Shown here: one piece after another, positions 1 to 8,518 of the stretch
Layout of the letters: every line of letters begins with the position of its first letter
Numbering within the stretch: the stretch's first letter is position 1
Assembly: GCA_938002625.1 (NCBI GenBank)
Contig: CALLAD010000135.1
Span: 1-8,518 of the forward strand
DNA from: an uncultured Aquificaceae bacterium
Lineage (GTDB): Bacteria > Aquificota > Aquificia > Aquificales > Aquificaceae
Length of the DNA stretch: 8,518 nt
Direction: 5' to 3'
Made by a program: the position numbers and the translations under genes
The notes under the pieces: generated by a model
Database searches by the model: none
Told to the model about the DNA's origin: nothing
What the model saw: the letters and a program-made list of their open reading frames with translations, nothing else

Positions 1-654
1 GAGGCTGGTAGAAAAGGAATTAAATCGGCAGCCCCCTATTTAATACAATACAGTATGCAGGTAAAAATAGCTCTACTTCCAGAAGGTGAAGATCCAGATT
101 CTTTGATAAGAAAAGAGCCCTCTATTTTAAGGGAGATTATAAGATTAAGCCAAGACTTAGAGCCTTATCTTTTGGAAAGAATAAAGACGGATGATAAATT
201 AGCCTTTGAAGACCTTTTATATTTTTGTAGCTTTATGCCAGACGGTATAAAAAGATATGAGCTTTTAAAGGAAGTGTCAAAAATCACAGGATTGCCCGTG
301 GTTAGTTTGCAAGATAGGCTTATAAAAACAGAAGATACAAAGAAAAAAGAAAGGGTAAACATAAACTATCACGAAGCTGTTCTCTTGGCTGGGCTTTACA
401 GGTTCGGCTTTGAAAATGTGGACTTAAACAAGCTTAGAATTTCTCCCTATGCTATGGAACTCATAGAAGCCCTGAGGAGGGAGGAGTACCATCTATTACC
501 TGACTACATAAAAAACTTCAAAGCTTATGACCTTGAAAGGGCTTTCCAAGAAAGTTTAAAAGTTCTTAGTATACCAGATATAGATAGGTCTTTAGAATTT
601 GAAGAACTAAGACAGAAAAGCAGGGAAAAGGTTAGAAAACTAAGATTAAAATGA
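1..654 (+). CDS. dnaG: DNA primase, C-terminal part (5' end outside window)
   Basis: DnaG makes the short RNA primers for chromosome replication and works with the DnaB helicase at the fork. Frame 1 is open from the first base, so the gene enters from the left edge and 217 residues are present; the Met codon at 55 is internal, not a start. The visible part opens with EAGRKG, which in DnaG directly follows the acidic DxD of the Toprim catalytic core, and continues with LLPEGEDPDSLIRKE, a primase hallmark (about residues 26-40 of the fragment). The zinc-binding domain and most of the Toprim core lie upstream. The remaining ~170 residues are a charged, mostly helical C-terminal region where family members bind DnaB; this part is divergent and I assign that role only by position. 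The protein ends in a basic tail (REKVRKLRLK). Identity is secure; the C-terminal domain boundaries are not. Confidence 0.93.
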   Translation, partial: EAGRKGIKSAAPYLIQYSMQVKIALLPEGEDPDSLIRKEPSILREIIRLSQDLEPYLLERIKTDDKLAFEDLLYFCSFMPDGIKRYELLKEVSKITGLPVVSLQDRLIKTEDTKKKERVNINYHEAVLLAGLYRFGFENVDLNKLRISPYAMELIEALRREEYHLLPDYIKNFKAYDLERAFQESLKVLSIPDIDRSLEFEELRQKSREKVRKLRLK

Positions 655-683
655 TACAAAATGCCAAAGTGGTTGGGGTTTAG

Positions 684-698
684 TATATTTTATTAGTT
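684..698 (+). promoter_or_regulatory. possible -10 element of a leaderless cimA promoter
   Basis: The 44-bp gap between dnaG and cimA contains TATATT at 684-689, nine bases before the cimA ATG. No Shine-Dalgarno-like purine run precedes that ATG (the bases just before it are TTTATTAGTT), so a transcript starting at or next to the ATG would fit. No good -35 box is visible 16-18 bases upstream, which keeps this call weak. Readthrough from dnaG is the alternative. Confidence 0.25.
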
Positions 699-2282
699 AT
701 GGAAAAGGTTTTTATTTATGATACTACCCTTAGGGATGGTTCACAGGCAGAGGGCGTTAATTTTTCCATAGAAGACAAGCTGCGTATACTCCAAAAGCTT
801 GATGAATTTGGGATAGATTACGTAGAATGTGGATGGCCTGGAGCTAATCCAAAGGATACTATACTTTTTGAGAGGCTAAAAAAATATAAGCCTATTCATA
901 CAAAGATTGTAGCCTTTGGAGCTACAAGAAGACCTGGGAAAAAAGCGGAAGAAGACCCCCAACTTGAAAATCTTATTAAATCTGGAGCAAAGGTTATAAC
1001 CATCTTTGGTAAAAGTTGGGACTTTCATGTAAAAGAAGCCTTGAAAACCACCTTAGAAGAAAACCTTTCAATGGTTTATGAATCTGTAAGCTTTTTAAAA
1101 AGATACGTAGAAGAGGTTATATTTGATGCAGAGCATTTTTTTGATGGGTATAAAAACAATTCCGAATACGCCATTGAAGTGTTAAAGGCTGCCCTTGAAG
1201 GTGGCGCAGACTGGATAGTATTATGTGATACCAACGGTGGATGCCTCCCCCATGAAATATATGAGATAACAAGAAAGGTAAGGGAAAACTTTCCAGAGGC
1301 AAAAATTGGAATTCATGCCCATAACGATTCCGATACAGGAGTTGCCAATTCCCTTATGGCGGTAATGGCTGGAGCCAGACAAGTACATGGCACCATAAAT
1401 GGTATAGGAGAAAGAACGGGAAATGCTAACCTCTGTTCCATAATAGCAAATCTTCAAATAAAAATGGGTTATAGAGCCGTGCCCGATGAAAGTTTAAAAA
1501 AGCTTACGGAGCTTAGCTATTTTGTATCTGAAATATCAAACATGCCCCTACCAAAAAACATGCCCTATGTGGGTGAAAGTGCCTTTGCCCACAAAGCTGG
1601 CGTGCATGCTTCGGCGGTTATAAAGCATGCGAGCACTTACGAACACATTGATCCAAGCCTTGTTGGCAATAAAAGGAAAATAACCGTATCTGACCTTTCT
1701 GGAAAAAGCAACGTGTACTATAAGCTGAGGGAGATGGGCATAAAGGTAGATGAAAATTCTCCTGAACTCATAAAGCTTGTGGAGAAAATAAAAGAATTAG
1801 AAAAAGACGGCTATCATTTTGAAGCCGCAGAGGCTTCCTTTGAGCTTTTGTGCAAAAGACATTTTGGTTTAGTCAGGGACTATTTCAATCTTGATGCCTA
1901 CCGAGTATTAATAGCAAAAAGGAGCGGGGATAATTTGCCAGTATCAGAAGCTACAGTAAGGCTTTATGTGGGAGATGTAAAGGAACATACGGCAGCCTTG
2001 GGCAATGGACCAGTTAGTGCATTAGATAGAGCTCTGAGAAAAGCCTTAGAAGAATTTTATCCTAATCTAAAGGAAGTGCAGTTGATAGATTATAAGGTTA
2101 GGATAGTCAACGAATCGGAAGGAACAAAGGCAAAAGTTAGAGTGCTTATAGAATCAACCGATGGAAGGAAAAAGTGGGGTACCGTGGGAGTATCGGAGAA
2201 TATAATAGAAGCCTCTTGGATAGCCCTCACCGATAGTCTTATATACAAACTTCATAAAGATGAGGAAGAGGGTATAATTTAA
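699..2282 (+). CDS. cimA: (R)-citramalate synthase
   Basis: It condenses acetyl-CoA with pyruvate to (R)-citramalate, the first step of the threonine-independent route to 2-oxobutyrate and isoleucine; cytoplasmic. The 527 residues show the DRE-TIM metallolyase barrel: DTTLRDGSQ at 8-16 (metal and substrate residues R12, D13), VECGWPGANP from 42, the metal-binding HxH as GIHAHND at 204-210 (H206, H208), and GIGERTGNANL at 235-245. HKAGVHASA at 298-306 is the catalytic linker motif. From about 395 to 515 a LeuA-type dimer/regulatory domain follows, the part that senses end product in this family. Length and the text around GESAFAHKAGVHASA fit the bacterial citramalate synthase subfamily (~525 aa) better than 2-isopropylmalate synthase or homocitrate synthase, though those are relatives and specificity is inferred. 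The ATG at 699 puts the barrel's first strand right at the N-terminus; no ribosome binding site is seen. The next gene starts 6 nt after the stop. Confidence 0.9.
   Translation: MEKVFIYDTTLRDGSQAEGVNFSIEDKLRILQKLDEFGIDYVECGWPGANPKDTILFERLKKYKPIHTKIVAFGATRRPGKKAEEDPQLENLIKSGAKVITIFGKSWDFHVKEALKTTLEENLSMVYESVSFLKRYVEEVIFDAEHFFDGYKNNSEYAIEVLKAALEGGADWIVLCDTNGGCLPHEIYEITRKVRENFPEAKIGIHAHNDSDTGVANSLMAVMAGARQVHGTINGIGERTGNANLCSIIANLQIKMGYRAVPDESLKKLTELSYFVSEISNMPLPKNMPYVGESAFAHKAGVHASAVIKHASTYEHIDPSLVGNKRKITVSDLSGKSNVYYKLREMGIKVDENSPELIKLVEKIKELEKDGYHFEAAEASFELLCKRHFGLVRDYFNLDAYRVLIAKRSGDNLPVSEATVRLYVGDVKEHTAALGNGPVSALDRALRKALEEFYPNLKEVQLIDYKVRIVNESEGTKAKVRVLIESTDGRKKWGTVGVSENIIEASWIALTDSLIYKLHKDEEEGII
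2251..2278 (+). promoter_or_regulatory. candidate promoter inside the cimA 3' end, for the 2289-4892 genes
   Basis: A perfect TATAAT lies at 2273-2278, overlapping the last cimA codons, with TTCATA at 2251-2256 (four of six matches to TTGACA) and a 16-bp spacer. Transcription would start about 2285, only a few bases before the ATG at 2289, which has no ribosome binding site of its own. This would give the secreted-protein/ctpA/tsaD run its own near-leaderless promoter. TATAAT can arise by chance in a 40% G+C sequence, so confidence is moderate to low. Confidence 0.4.
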
Positions 2283-2288
2283 ATAAAA

Positions 2289-2666
2289 ATGAAAAGGATA
2301 GTTCTTTTGCTACCTTTTTTACTCTCTATGGGAGAACCAGTAAAAGAGGGTAAGCTAAAATTTGTTGTAGAGGACAAGGAAGGTATAAGGCATAATCTTA
2401 GCAGCCTTGTTTGTGATGGAAGGACATACATAAGGGTAAAAGAGGGTAATTTGGAATATTCTATAGACTTTTCAAGCTTGGATAAAGTAGAAGTTCTTAC
2501 TCAAAGGGACAAGGATCTTAAACTTAAGCTTTACTTAAAAAATGGAGGCTCAAAGGAGTATATTGTATCCCCAAACACCTATTGCAAAGGAAAATCACAA
2601 ATGGGGCAGGCATCCTTTTATCTTAGAGATGTTAAATTTATATTTATTAGTACGGAGGAAAAGTAG
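2289..2666 (+). CDS. small secreted protein of unknown function upstream of ctpA
   Basis: I do not recognise a family. The 125-residue product starts with a short signal-peptide-like segment (MKR, then a hydrophobic stretch to about residue 14, then GEPVKEG). The rest is polar and appears beta-rich, with strand-like stretches such as KLKFVVED, LKLKLYLK and VKFIFIST. There are exactly two cysteines, C42 (SLVCDG) and C99 (NTYCKG), which could form one disulfide if the protein is exported. The only possible start near the signal sequence is the ATG at 2289; it follows cimA by 6 nt and has no clear Shine-Dalgarno. The stop lies 2 nt before the ctpA start, and the ctpA ribosome binding site sits in its last codons, so the two are probably co-translated. 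Gene order suggests an envelope role near CtpA, but that is only inference. Codon use matches the neighbours. Confidence 0.75.
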   Translation: MKRIVLLLPFLLSMGEPVKEGKLKFVVEDKEGIRHNLSSLVCDGRTYIRVKEGNLEYSIDFSSLDKVEVLTQRDKDLKLKLYLKNGGSKEYIVSPNTYCKGKSQMGQASFYLRDVKFIFISTEEK

Positions 2667-2668
2667 AA

Positions 2669-4892
<2,224 letters not shown>

Positions 4893-4906
<14 letters not shown>

Positions 4907-5789
4907 CTACTTTATAGCCTTTCATAAAGTCTTCACCAGACATTGTCTTACCTTTTGGTGATATAAGCTCCAAAACTTCTATTGCATCCTCTCCGCAGGC
5001 CACTATAAATTTTTTTAAGCTTAAAAGTTCTCCTGGTTCACCCTTCTCCTTTAATACTCTTACCCTTAAAATCTTTATCCTCTCTCCTTCTTTTGTTAAA
5101 GTGTAGCAATTGGGATAAAGGGCTCTTATTCTATCTTTAACGCTTTCTGCCGAAGCCTTCCAGCATATTCTGTATTCTTCCCTTTGAATAGGTGGAGCGT
5201 AAGTAGCCCTTGAATGTTCCTGTTTTACTGGTTTTATTTTTCCTTCAAACCATTCCCTTAAGGTTCTTATCAAGAGCTCTGCTCCTTTGGTTGCCAGTCT
5301 ATTGGAAAGGGTTCTAATGTTATCATCCTCAAGGATCTCCTCTTCCTCTTGAGCCAATATGGGTCCTGTATCCATACCTTCATCCATGAGCATTATGGTG
5401 TTTCCCGTCTTTTTTTCACCAGACATAAGAGCCCTATGTATGGGAGCAGATCCCCTATAAAGGGGTAAAAGGCTTGCATGAAGGTTTATACAACCATACT
5501 TTGGATAAGCAATAACCTCTGAAGGTAAAATTTTTCCGTAGGCAACCACTACAATACATTGGGGTTTAACCTCTTCCACTATGGGCATTATTTGAGCTTT
5601 CTTTTCTGGTTGAAATACTTTTATTCCAAGCTCTTGAGCTAAAAGCTTTGTGGGTGGTGGTGTTAGTTTTTGTCCTCTTCCCGATGGTTTGTCGGGTTGA
5701 CAAACAAGCCCAACAACTTGGTATTCACTCGCTAACCTTTTGAGGGAAGGAAGAGCAAACTCGGGAGTACCAAAAAAAAGCACTTTCAT
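4893..5789 (-). CDS. fmt: methionyl-tRNA formyltransferase
   Basis: Fmt formylates the methionine on initiator tRNA using 10-formyl-tetrahydrofolate, preparing it for bacterial translation initiation. The 298 residues begin [12 protein letters not shown] (5-16), with [11 protein letters not shown] at 31-41. The catalytic triad is visible as N102 and H104 in INLHASLLP and D140 in MDTGP (E. coli N106, H108, D144). [11 protein letters not shown] at 106-116 is the formyl-folate binding signature. The C-terminal tRNA-binding beta-barrel (about 203-298) ends with [12 protein letters not shown], the usual form. It is slightly shorter than the ~315-residue E. coli enzyme but complete. The ATG at 5787-5789 (read on minus) is preceded by a short AAGG at 5794-5797. 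The gene stands alone on the minus strand, divergent from rimO; def (deformylase), its frequent partner elsewhere, is not here. Confidence 0.97.
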
Positions 5790-5801
5790 AGTGCCTTGTA
5801 A

Positions 5802-5807
5802 ATTTTA
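5802..5807 (-). promoter_or_regulatory. candidate -10 element for fmt
   Basis: Read on the minus strand, TAAAAT at 5807-5802 stands 12 bases before the fmt ATG within GTTAAAATTT. No good -35 box is seen about 17 bases further upstream (GAGCGA). The support is position in a divergent 71-bp gap and similarity to TTAAAAT before rimO and at 8293-8299. Confidence 0.35.
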
Positions 5808-5849
5808 ACTTAATTCCCTTCCCTTCGCTCACGTCTTAAAGTTTTAGAT

Positions 5850-5855
5850 TAAAAT
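5850..5855 (+). promoter_or_regulatory. candidate -10 element for rimO
   Basis: TAAAAT at 5850-5855 (GATTAAAATGAGG) lies eight bases before the ATG at 5864. If used, transcription would start almost at the start codon, giving a leaderless message and leaving the adjacent GAGG outside it. An alternative box, TAGATT at 5845-5850, would leave the GAGG inside the transcript. No clear -35 is visible for either. Confidence 0.3.
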
Positions 5856-5860
5856 GAGGA
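5856..5860 (+). promoter_or_regulatory. ribosome binding site that bears on the rimO start
   Basis: GAGGA at 5856-5860 directly touches the first of two adjacent ATG codons (5861) and is 4 nt from the second when measured from GAGG (5864). The second ATG has the more workable spacing and gives the usual RimO N-terminus MKIGVISLGCAKN, so 5864 is preferred. Confidence 0.45.
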
Positions 5861-5863
5861 ATG

Positions 5864-7135
5864 ATGAAAATAGGAGTTATTAGCTTAGGATGTGCCAAGA
5901 ACTTGGTGGATACGGAAGTACTGTTGGGAAAGCTAAGGAGTGGTGGAGCAAAGCTTGTGGATGATCCAAAAAAGGCAGACATTATCCTGATAAACACGTG
6001 CGGCTTTATAGAGCCTGCAAAGATGGAAGCAATAGAAACCATACTTGAGCTTGCCCAGAAAAAGAAGGTTATAGTAATGGGATGCTTGGTACAAAGATAT
6101 AAAGAAGAACTACAAAAGGAAATTCCAGAAGTAATGGCATATTTTGGCACAGAAAGCTGGGATGAAATTGTGGAATTTCTTGGAATGAAAAGTTCTAAGG
6201 AAAGCAAGAGAGTAATAACAACACCAAAGTCTTACGCTTACCTAAAGATCTCCGAGGGCTGTAATAGGTTATGCTCCTTTTGTGCCATACCCATAATAAG
6301 GGGTAGGCATAGATCAAAGCCCTTGGAAGAAGTGATAAAAGAGGCTCAATATCTTGCCCAAGAGGACATAAAGGAAATTTGTATAGTTTCACAAGATACC
6401 ACTTATTATGGAAGGGATATATACGGCAAAGGGCAACTTTTAAAGCTCCTTGAAGAACTGGAAAAAATAGAGGGTATAAGGTGGGTAAGGCTTTTATATC
6501 TTTATCCTACTGAGATAGAAGAAGAGCTTATTGACTATATGGCAAGCTCTCAAAAGCTTCTCCCTTACTTTGACATACCCTTGCAGCATATATCAGACCA
6601 AGTGCTTAAGAGTATGAGGAGGGGGTATGATTCTAACTTTGTCAGAAAGGTGATAGATAGAATAAAAAACAAGCTTCCCAATGCAATTCTTAGGACTACC
6701 TTTATAGTGGGTTATCCCACGGAAAGTGTGGAGGATTTTGAAAAATTACTTTCTTTTGTCTCGGAGGGGCATTTTAATTGGGTAGGTGTTTTTACCTACT
6801 ATCAAGAAGAAGGGACCTATGCCTTTAATCTTGGAGATCCTATAAGTGCAGAGGAGAAAGAAAGAAGGAAAGAGGAGCTTTTAGAAATTCAAAGGGAGAT
6901 AACAATTTCCAAGAATAAGGAATTTATAGGTAAAGAATTGCCTCTTGTTGTAGACGGTTATGATGAAGAGTTTGGCTATGTGCCCGTTGGCAGAATATAT
7001 GCACAAGCTCCAGAGGTTGACGGCATTACATACATAGAGACAGAAAGAGAACTAAGGCCAGGAGACTTTATAAGAGTTAGAATTACTCAAGTGGGCGAGT
7101 ATGACTTGGGAGCTATAGATGTTGGAAGGGATTGA
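5864..7135 (+). CDS. rimO: ribosomal protein uS12 methylthiotransferase RimO
   Basis: RimO is a radical-SAM enzyme with two iron-sulfur clusters that adds a methylthio group to the conserved aspartate of ribosomal protein uS12 (S12). Numbering from the ATG at 5861, the first domain carries the auxiliary-cluster cysteines C11 (SLGCAKNLVD), C47 (NTCGFI) and C75 (MGCLVQ). The radical-SAM cluster motif CxxxCxxC is C134, C138, C141 in GCNRLCSFCAIPIIRGRHRS. A TRAM domain fills about 355-421, with the RimO-type GRIYAQAPEVDG. SLGCAKNLVD and PEVDG favour RimO over the tRNA enzyme MiaB. Full length is 423-424 residues, depending on which of two adjacent ATGs is used; 5864 is preferred on ribosome-binding-site spacing. 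The 3' end overlaps the next gene by 17 nt. All six cluster cysteines are intact. Confidence 0.95.
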   Translation: MKIGVISLGCAKNLVDTEVLLGKLRSGGAKLVDDPKKADIILINTCGFIEPAKMEAIETILELAQKKKVIVMGCLVQRYKEELQKEIPEVMAYFGTESWDEIVEFLGMKSSKESKRVITTPKSYAYLKISEGCNRLCSFCAIPIIRGRHRSKPLEEVIKEAQYLAQEDIKEICIVSQDTTYYGRDIYGKGQLLKLLEELEKIEGIRWVRLLYLYPTEIEEELIDYMASSQKLLPYFDIPLQHISDQVLKSMRRGYDSNFVRKVIDRIKNKLPNAILRTTFIVGYPTESVEDFEKLLSFVSEGHFNWVGVFTYYQEEGTYAFNLGDPISAEEKERRKEELLEIQREITISKNKEFIGKELPLVVDGYDEEFGYVPVGRIYAQAPEVDGITYIETERELRPGDFIRVRITQVGEYDLGAIDVGRD

Positions 7136-8240
7136 AGATTTCCTTTTAATCTTTTATGCCCTTTTCCTTCCCGTACTTTTATTGTTTATCTATAAGGGTA
7201 TTTCTTCGTTAAATAGAGAAACTTTTGAGTTTTACAAATCCCTTGGTGCAGAGCCCAAAGGATATAGGCGTTTAATTTATCCTATGGCAGAATTAAGCTA
7301 TGGTAACGAAAGGATTATACTTTCAAGGGGTAGAAGGTATGGAGGGTATATTTTTACTGCAAGCATTGATATGCCCTTTTCTGGCTTGCTTCGTCTGTGG
7401 AAGGGTGGCTTTCTTGATGCTTTATTTCACAAAAGGAGGTATGATGGGCTTTTTTTGGAGTATGAGGATGCTGGGTGGGCGTGGAATTTACTAAGAGACG
7501 AGACTTTTAAAGAAGAGGTCCTTAAGCTTTTTGAATCTCATAGGATTGTACTCCTTGAGATAAAGGGTGGGAGTATAGTAATTGGCTTTGGGATCGGGAG
7601 AGGAAAATTAGAAAAGTATTTAAACAAACAAGACCTTATTGAAGCTCTGAACAGCTTAGTTCAATTGAAGAAGATACTTGAAAAGTACCCTTACTATGGA
7701 AGCTCTAAGGAAAAACTAAGAGAATGGCTAACTTGGAAACTGCCTATTTTGATTACCCTTTCCCTGATTTTGGTGGGAGCCTTAGGAGGGTTCTATGATT
7801 ACAAGCCAATGTGCTTTTTAGATCTTATGCTAACAGGAGGAAAACTATTATCCTTTCCAGTGATTTTGTATGTTGTCTTTACAGCTCTTCTTGTGGGTGG
7901 TGAAGCTCTATATTCAAGGGTAATCCTAAAGACTTTCTCTGTTTTGTTTGTGTGTTCCCTTTTTATAAGCTTGATTTTTGTATCCTACATAAACGGCAGG
8001 TTTGATTCATCCCAGCCAGAAATAAGAGAAGACAGAATAAAGGAAAAGTACCGCACGTTGAAACAAGGCTATAGAGTTACCCTGGAAGAGTACCATAAGA
8101 ATAAGTGGTGGTGTGATTCCTTCATAGTAAGCGAGGAGTTTTATAAAAAAGCTAATGTGGGAGATAAAGTTGATTACGTGGTCAAAAGGGGATACTTGGG
8201 CGTAGAGTGGTGGTACGAGGGCTTGGGATTAAAAAAGTAA
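7119..8240 (+). CDS. multi-pass membrane protein of unknown function, coupled to rimO
   Basis: I do not recognise a named family. The 373-residue product has one predicted membrane helix near the N-terminus (about 8-26), a soluble stretch of about 180 residues (27-207), then three helices close together (about 208-225, 245-263, 270-290) and a C-terminal soluble domain (about 291-373). The middle stretch has strand-like segments (RIILSRGRRYGGYIFTA, IVLLEIKGGSIVIGFGIG) and a helical part before the second helix. The C-terminal domain has aromatic pairs KWWCDS (329-334) and VEWWYE (362-367) around YKKANVGDKVDYVVKRG; this resembles the closing pattern of small beta-rich domains in some uncharacterised membrane proteins, which is an impression only. 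The ATG at 7119 overlaps rimO by 17 nt and has GGGAG at 7108-7112 with 6-nt spacing, so the start is well supported. Codon use matches the Aquificales part. No catalytic motif or transport signature is visible. Confidence 0.8.
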   Translation: MLEGIEDFLLIFYALFLPVLLLFIYKGISSLNRETFEFYKSLGAEPKGYRRLIYPMAELSYGNERIILSRGRRYGGYIFTASIDMPFSGLLRLWKGGFLDALFHKRRYDGLFLEYEDAGWAWNLLRDETFKEEVLKLFESHRIVLLEIKGGSIVIGFGIGRGKLEKYLNKQDLIEALNSLVQLKKILEKYPYYGSSKEKLREWLTWKLPILITLSLILVGALGGFYDYKPMCFLDLMLTGGKLLSFPVILYVVFTALLVGGEALYSRVILKTFSVLFVCSLFISLIFVSYINGRFDSSQPEIREDRIKEKYRTLKQGYRVTLEEYHKNKWWCDSFIVSEEFYKKANVGDKVDYVVKRGYLGVEWWYEGLGLKK

Positions 8241-8301
8241 ACTTGTGGAAGAAAAATCATGTTTTTTGCATAGAAAATTTCTTCGCTTTGATTTAAAATA
8301 A
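8241..8301 (+). promoter_or_regulatory. intergenic segment with a -10-like box cut off by the junction
   Basis: This A+T-rich stretch follows the membrane-protein gene. It contains TAAAAT at 8294-8299 (within TTTAAAATAA), the same element seen upstream of fmt and rimO, but the sequence changes character immediately after it. It may be the promoter of an Aquificales gene that is no longer present to the right. A TTGCAT at 8266-8271 is too far away (22-bp spacer) for a normal -35. No convincing terminator hairpin is seen. Confidence 0.3.
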
Positions 8302-8499
8302 TTCCCCATGCCGTTGCTGGCTAAAAACCGCGACGAAGTATTTGTGGGTAGAATTCGCCGCGATGAATCAATCGAAGATGGGCTGAATCTGTGGATTGTC
8401 GCCGACAACCTGCGCAAAGGAGCAGCAACCAATGCCGTACAAATTGCCGAGTATTTGCTATCGAATCGGCTTATTGGAAAGGCAGTTGCTTTTACCTGA
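8302..8499 (+). pseudogene. asd: aspartate-semialdehyde dehydrogenase, C-terminal fragment of foreign origin
   Basis: Asd reduces aspartyl phosphate to aspartate semialdehyde in the lysine/threonine/methionine pathway. Only the last ~65 residues are present: FPMPLLAKNRDEVFVGRIRR, then a segment with NLWIVADNLRKGAATNAVQIAEYL and a natural stop. The catalytic cysteine and histidine and the NADP-binding domain are absent, so it cannot be active. The match appears to begin at the TTC at 8302, just after an in-frame TAA (8299-8301); the ATG at 8308 is an internal methionine. Base and codon use differ from everything upstream: 93 of 192 bases from 8308 are G/C (48%), arginine is mainly CGC, and isoleucine is never ATA. 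KGAATNAVQIAEYL is typical of Bacteroidota Asd proteins. It is either a true transferred remnant or, more likely, a chimeric join. The last 19 bases hold nothing recognisable. Confidence 0.8.
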
Positions 8500-8518
8500 T
8501 TATCAGCTATTTTTTAGA

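Noticed and set aside
55..654. Taking ATG at 55 as the start of a separate 199-residue protein
   Set aside because: The frame is open to base 1 and EAGRKG upstream of the Met continues the DnaG Toprim region.
5864..7135. Annotation as MiaB (tRNA methylthiotransferase)
   Set aside because: SLGCAKNLVD at the N-terminus and the PEVDG in the TRAM region are RimO features.
8255..8285. Possible terminator or inverted repeats in the A/T-rich stretch after the membrane-protein gene
   Set aside because: Only A-T pairings of five or six bases can be drawn (AAGAAA/TTTCTT, AAAAA/TTTTT); they would not be stable and the T-run is not placed after a stem.
8229..8432. 67-residue minus-strand open frame crossing the junction at 8300
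   Set aside because: It runs antisense through the asd fragment and across the compositional break, so it is a by-product of the join; a new fusion gene is not supported.
8308..8499. Reading the tail as a complete 63-residue small protein starting at ATG 8308
   Set aside because: The sequence is the C-terminal end of Asd and the match continues upstream of the ATG (Phe-Pro at 8302-8307), so the ATG is an internal Met codon.

Overview
The window looks like a piece of an Aquificales (Aquificota) genome, a thermophilic bacterium. The support is roughly 40% G+C, near-exclusive AGA/AGG for arginine, heavy ATA for isoleucine, very tight gene packing with overlapping ends, and protein sequences that read as Aquificaceae-like. 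Genus cannot be fixed from this sequence alone. Both edges look like contig or clone ends: the first gene lacks its 5' part, and the last 217 bases do not match the rest.

Layout. (1) 1-654 +: C-terminal 217 residues of DNA primase, dnaG. (2) 699-2282 +: cimA, (R)-citramalate synthase, entry to the pyruvate route of isoleucine synthesis. (3) 2289-4892 +: a compact three-gene run made of a small secreted protein of unknown function, the periplasmic processing protease ctpA, and tsaD (tRNA t6A synthesis), joined by 2-nt spacing and then a 20-nt overlap. (4) 4893-5789 -: fmt, methionyl-tRNA formyltransferase, convergent with tsaD; the two stop codons abut with no base between them. (5) 5790-5860: a 71-bp divergent promoter region between fmt and rimO. 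(6) 5861/5864-7135 +: rimO, the radical-SAM methylthiotransferase for ribosomal protein uS12, followed with 17-nt overlap by (7) 7119-8240 +: a four-helix membrane protein of unknown function. (8) 8302-8499 +: the last ~65 codons of an aspartate-semialdehyde dehydrogenase gene with different base and codon use, Bacteroidota-like, joined abruptly to the Aquificales sequence near 8300.

The recognised genes are mostly housekeeping. Three act on the translation machinery (tsaD on tRNA ANN decoding, fmt on initiator tRNA, rimO on ribosomal uS12), beside replication (dnaG), amino-acid synthesis (cimA) and envelope proteolysis (ctpA). I found no mobile element, CRISPR array, RNA gene or convincing new multi-gene system. 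The points most worth a second look are the foreign asd tail (most simply a chimeric join), the two uncharacterised envelope proteins coupled to ctpA and rimO, and the zero-spacing convergent stop codons with a weak hairpin across them.
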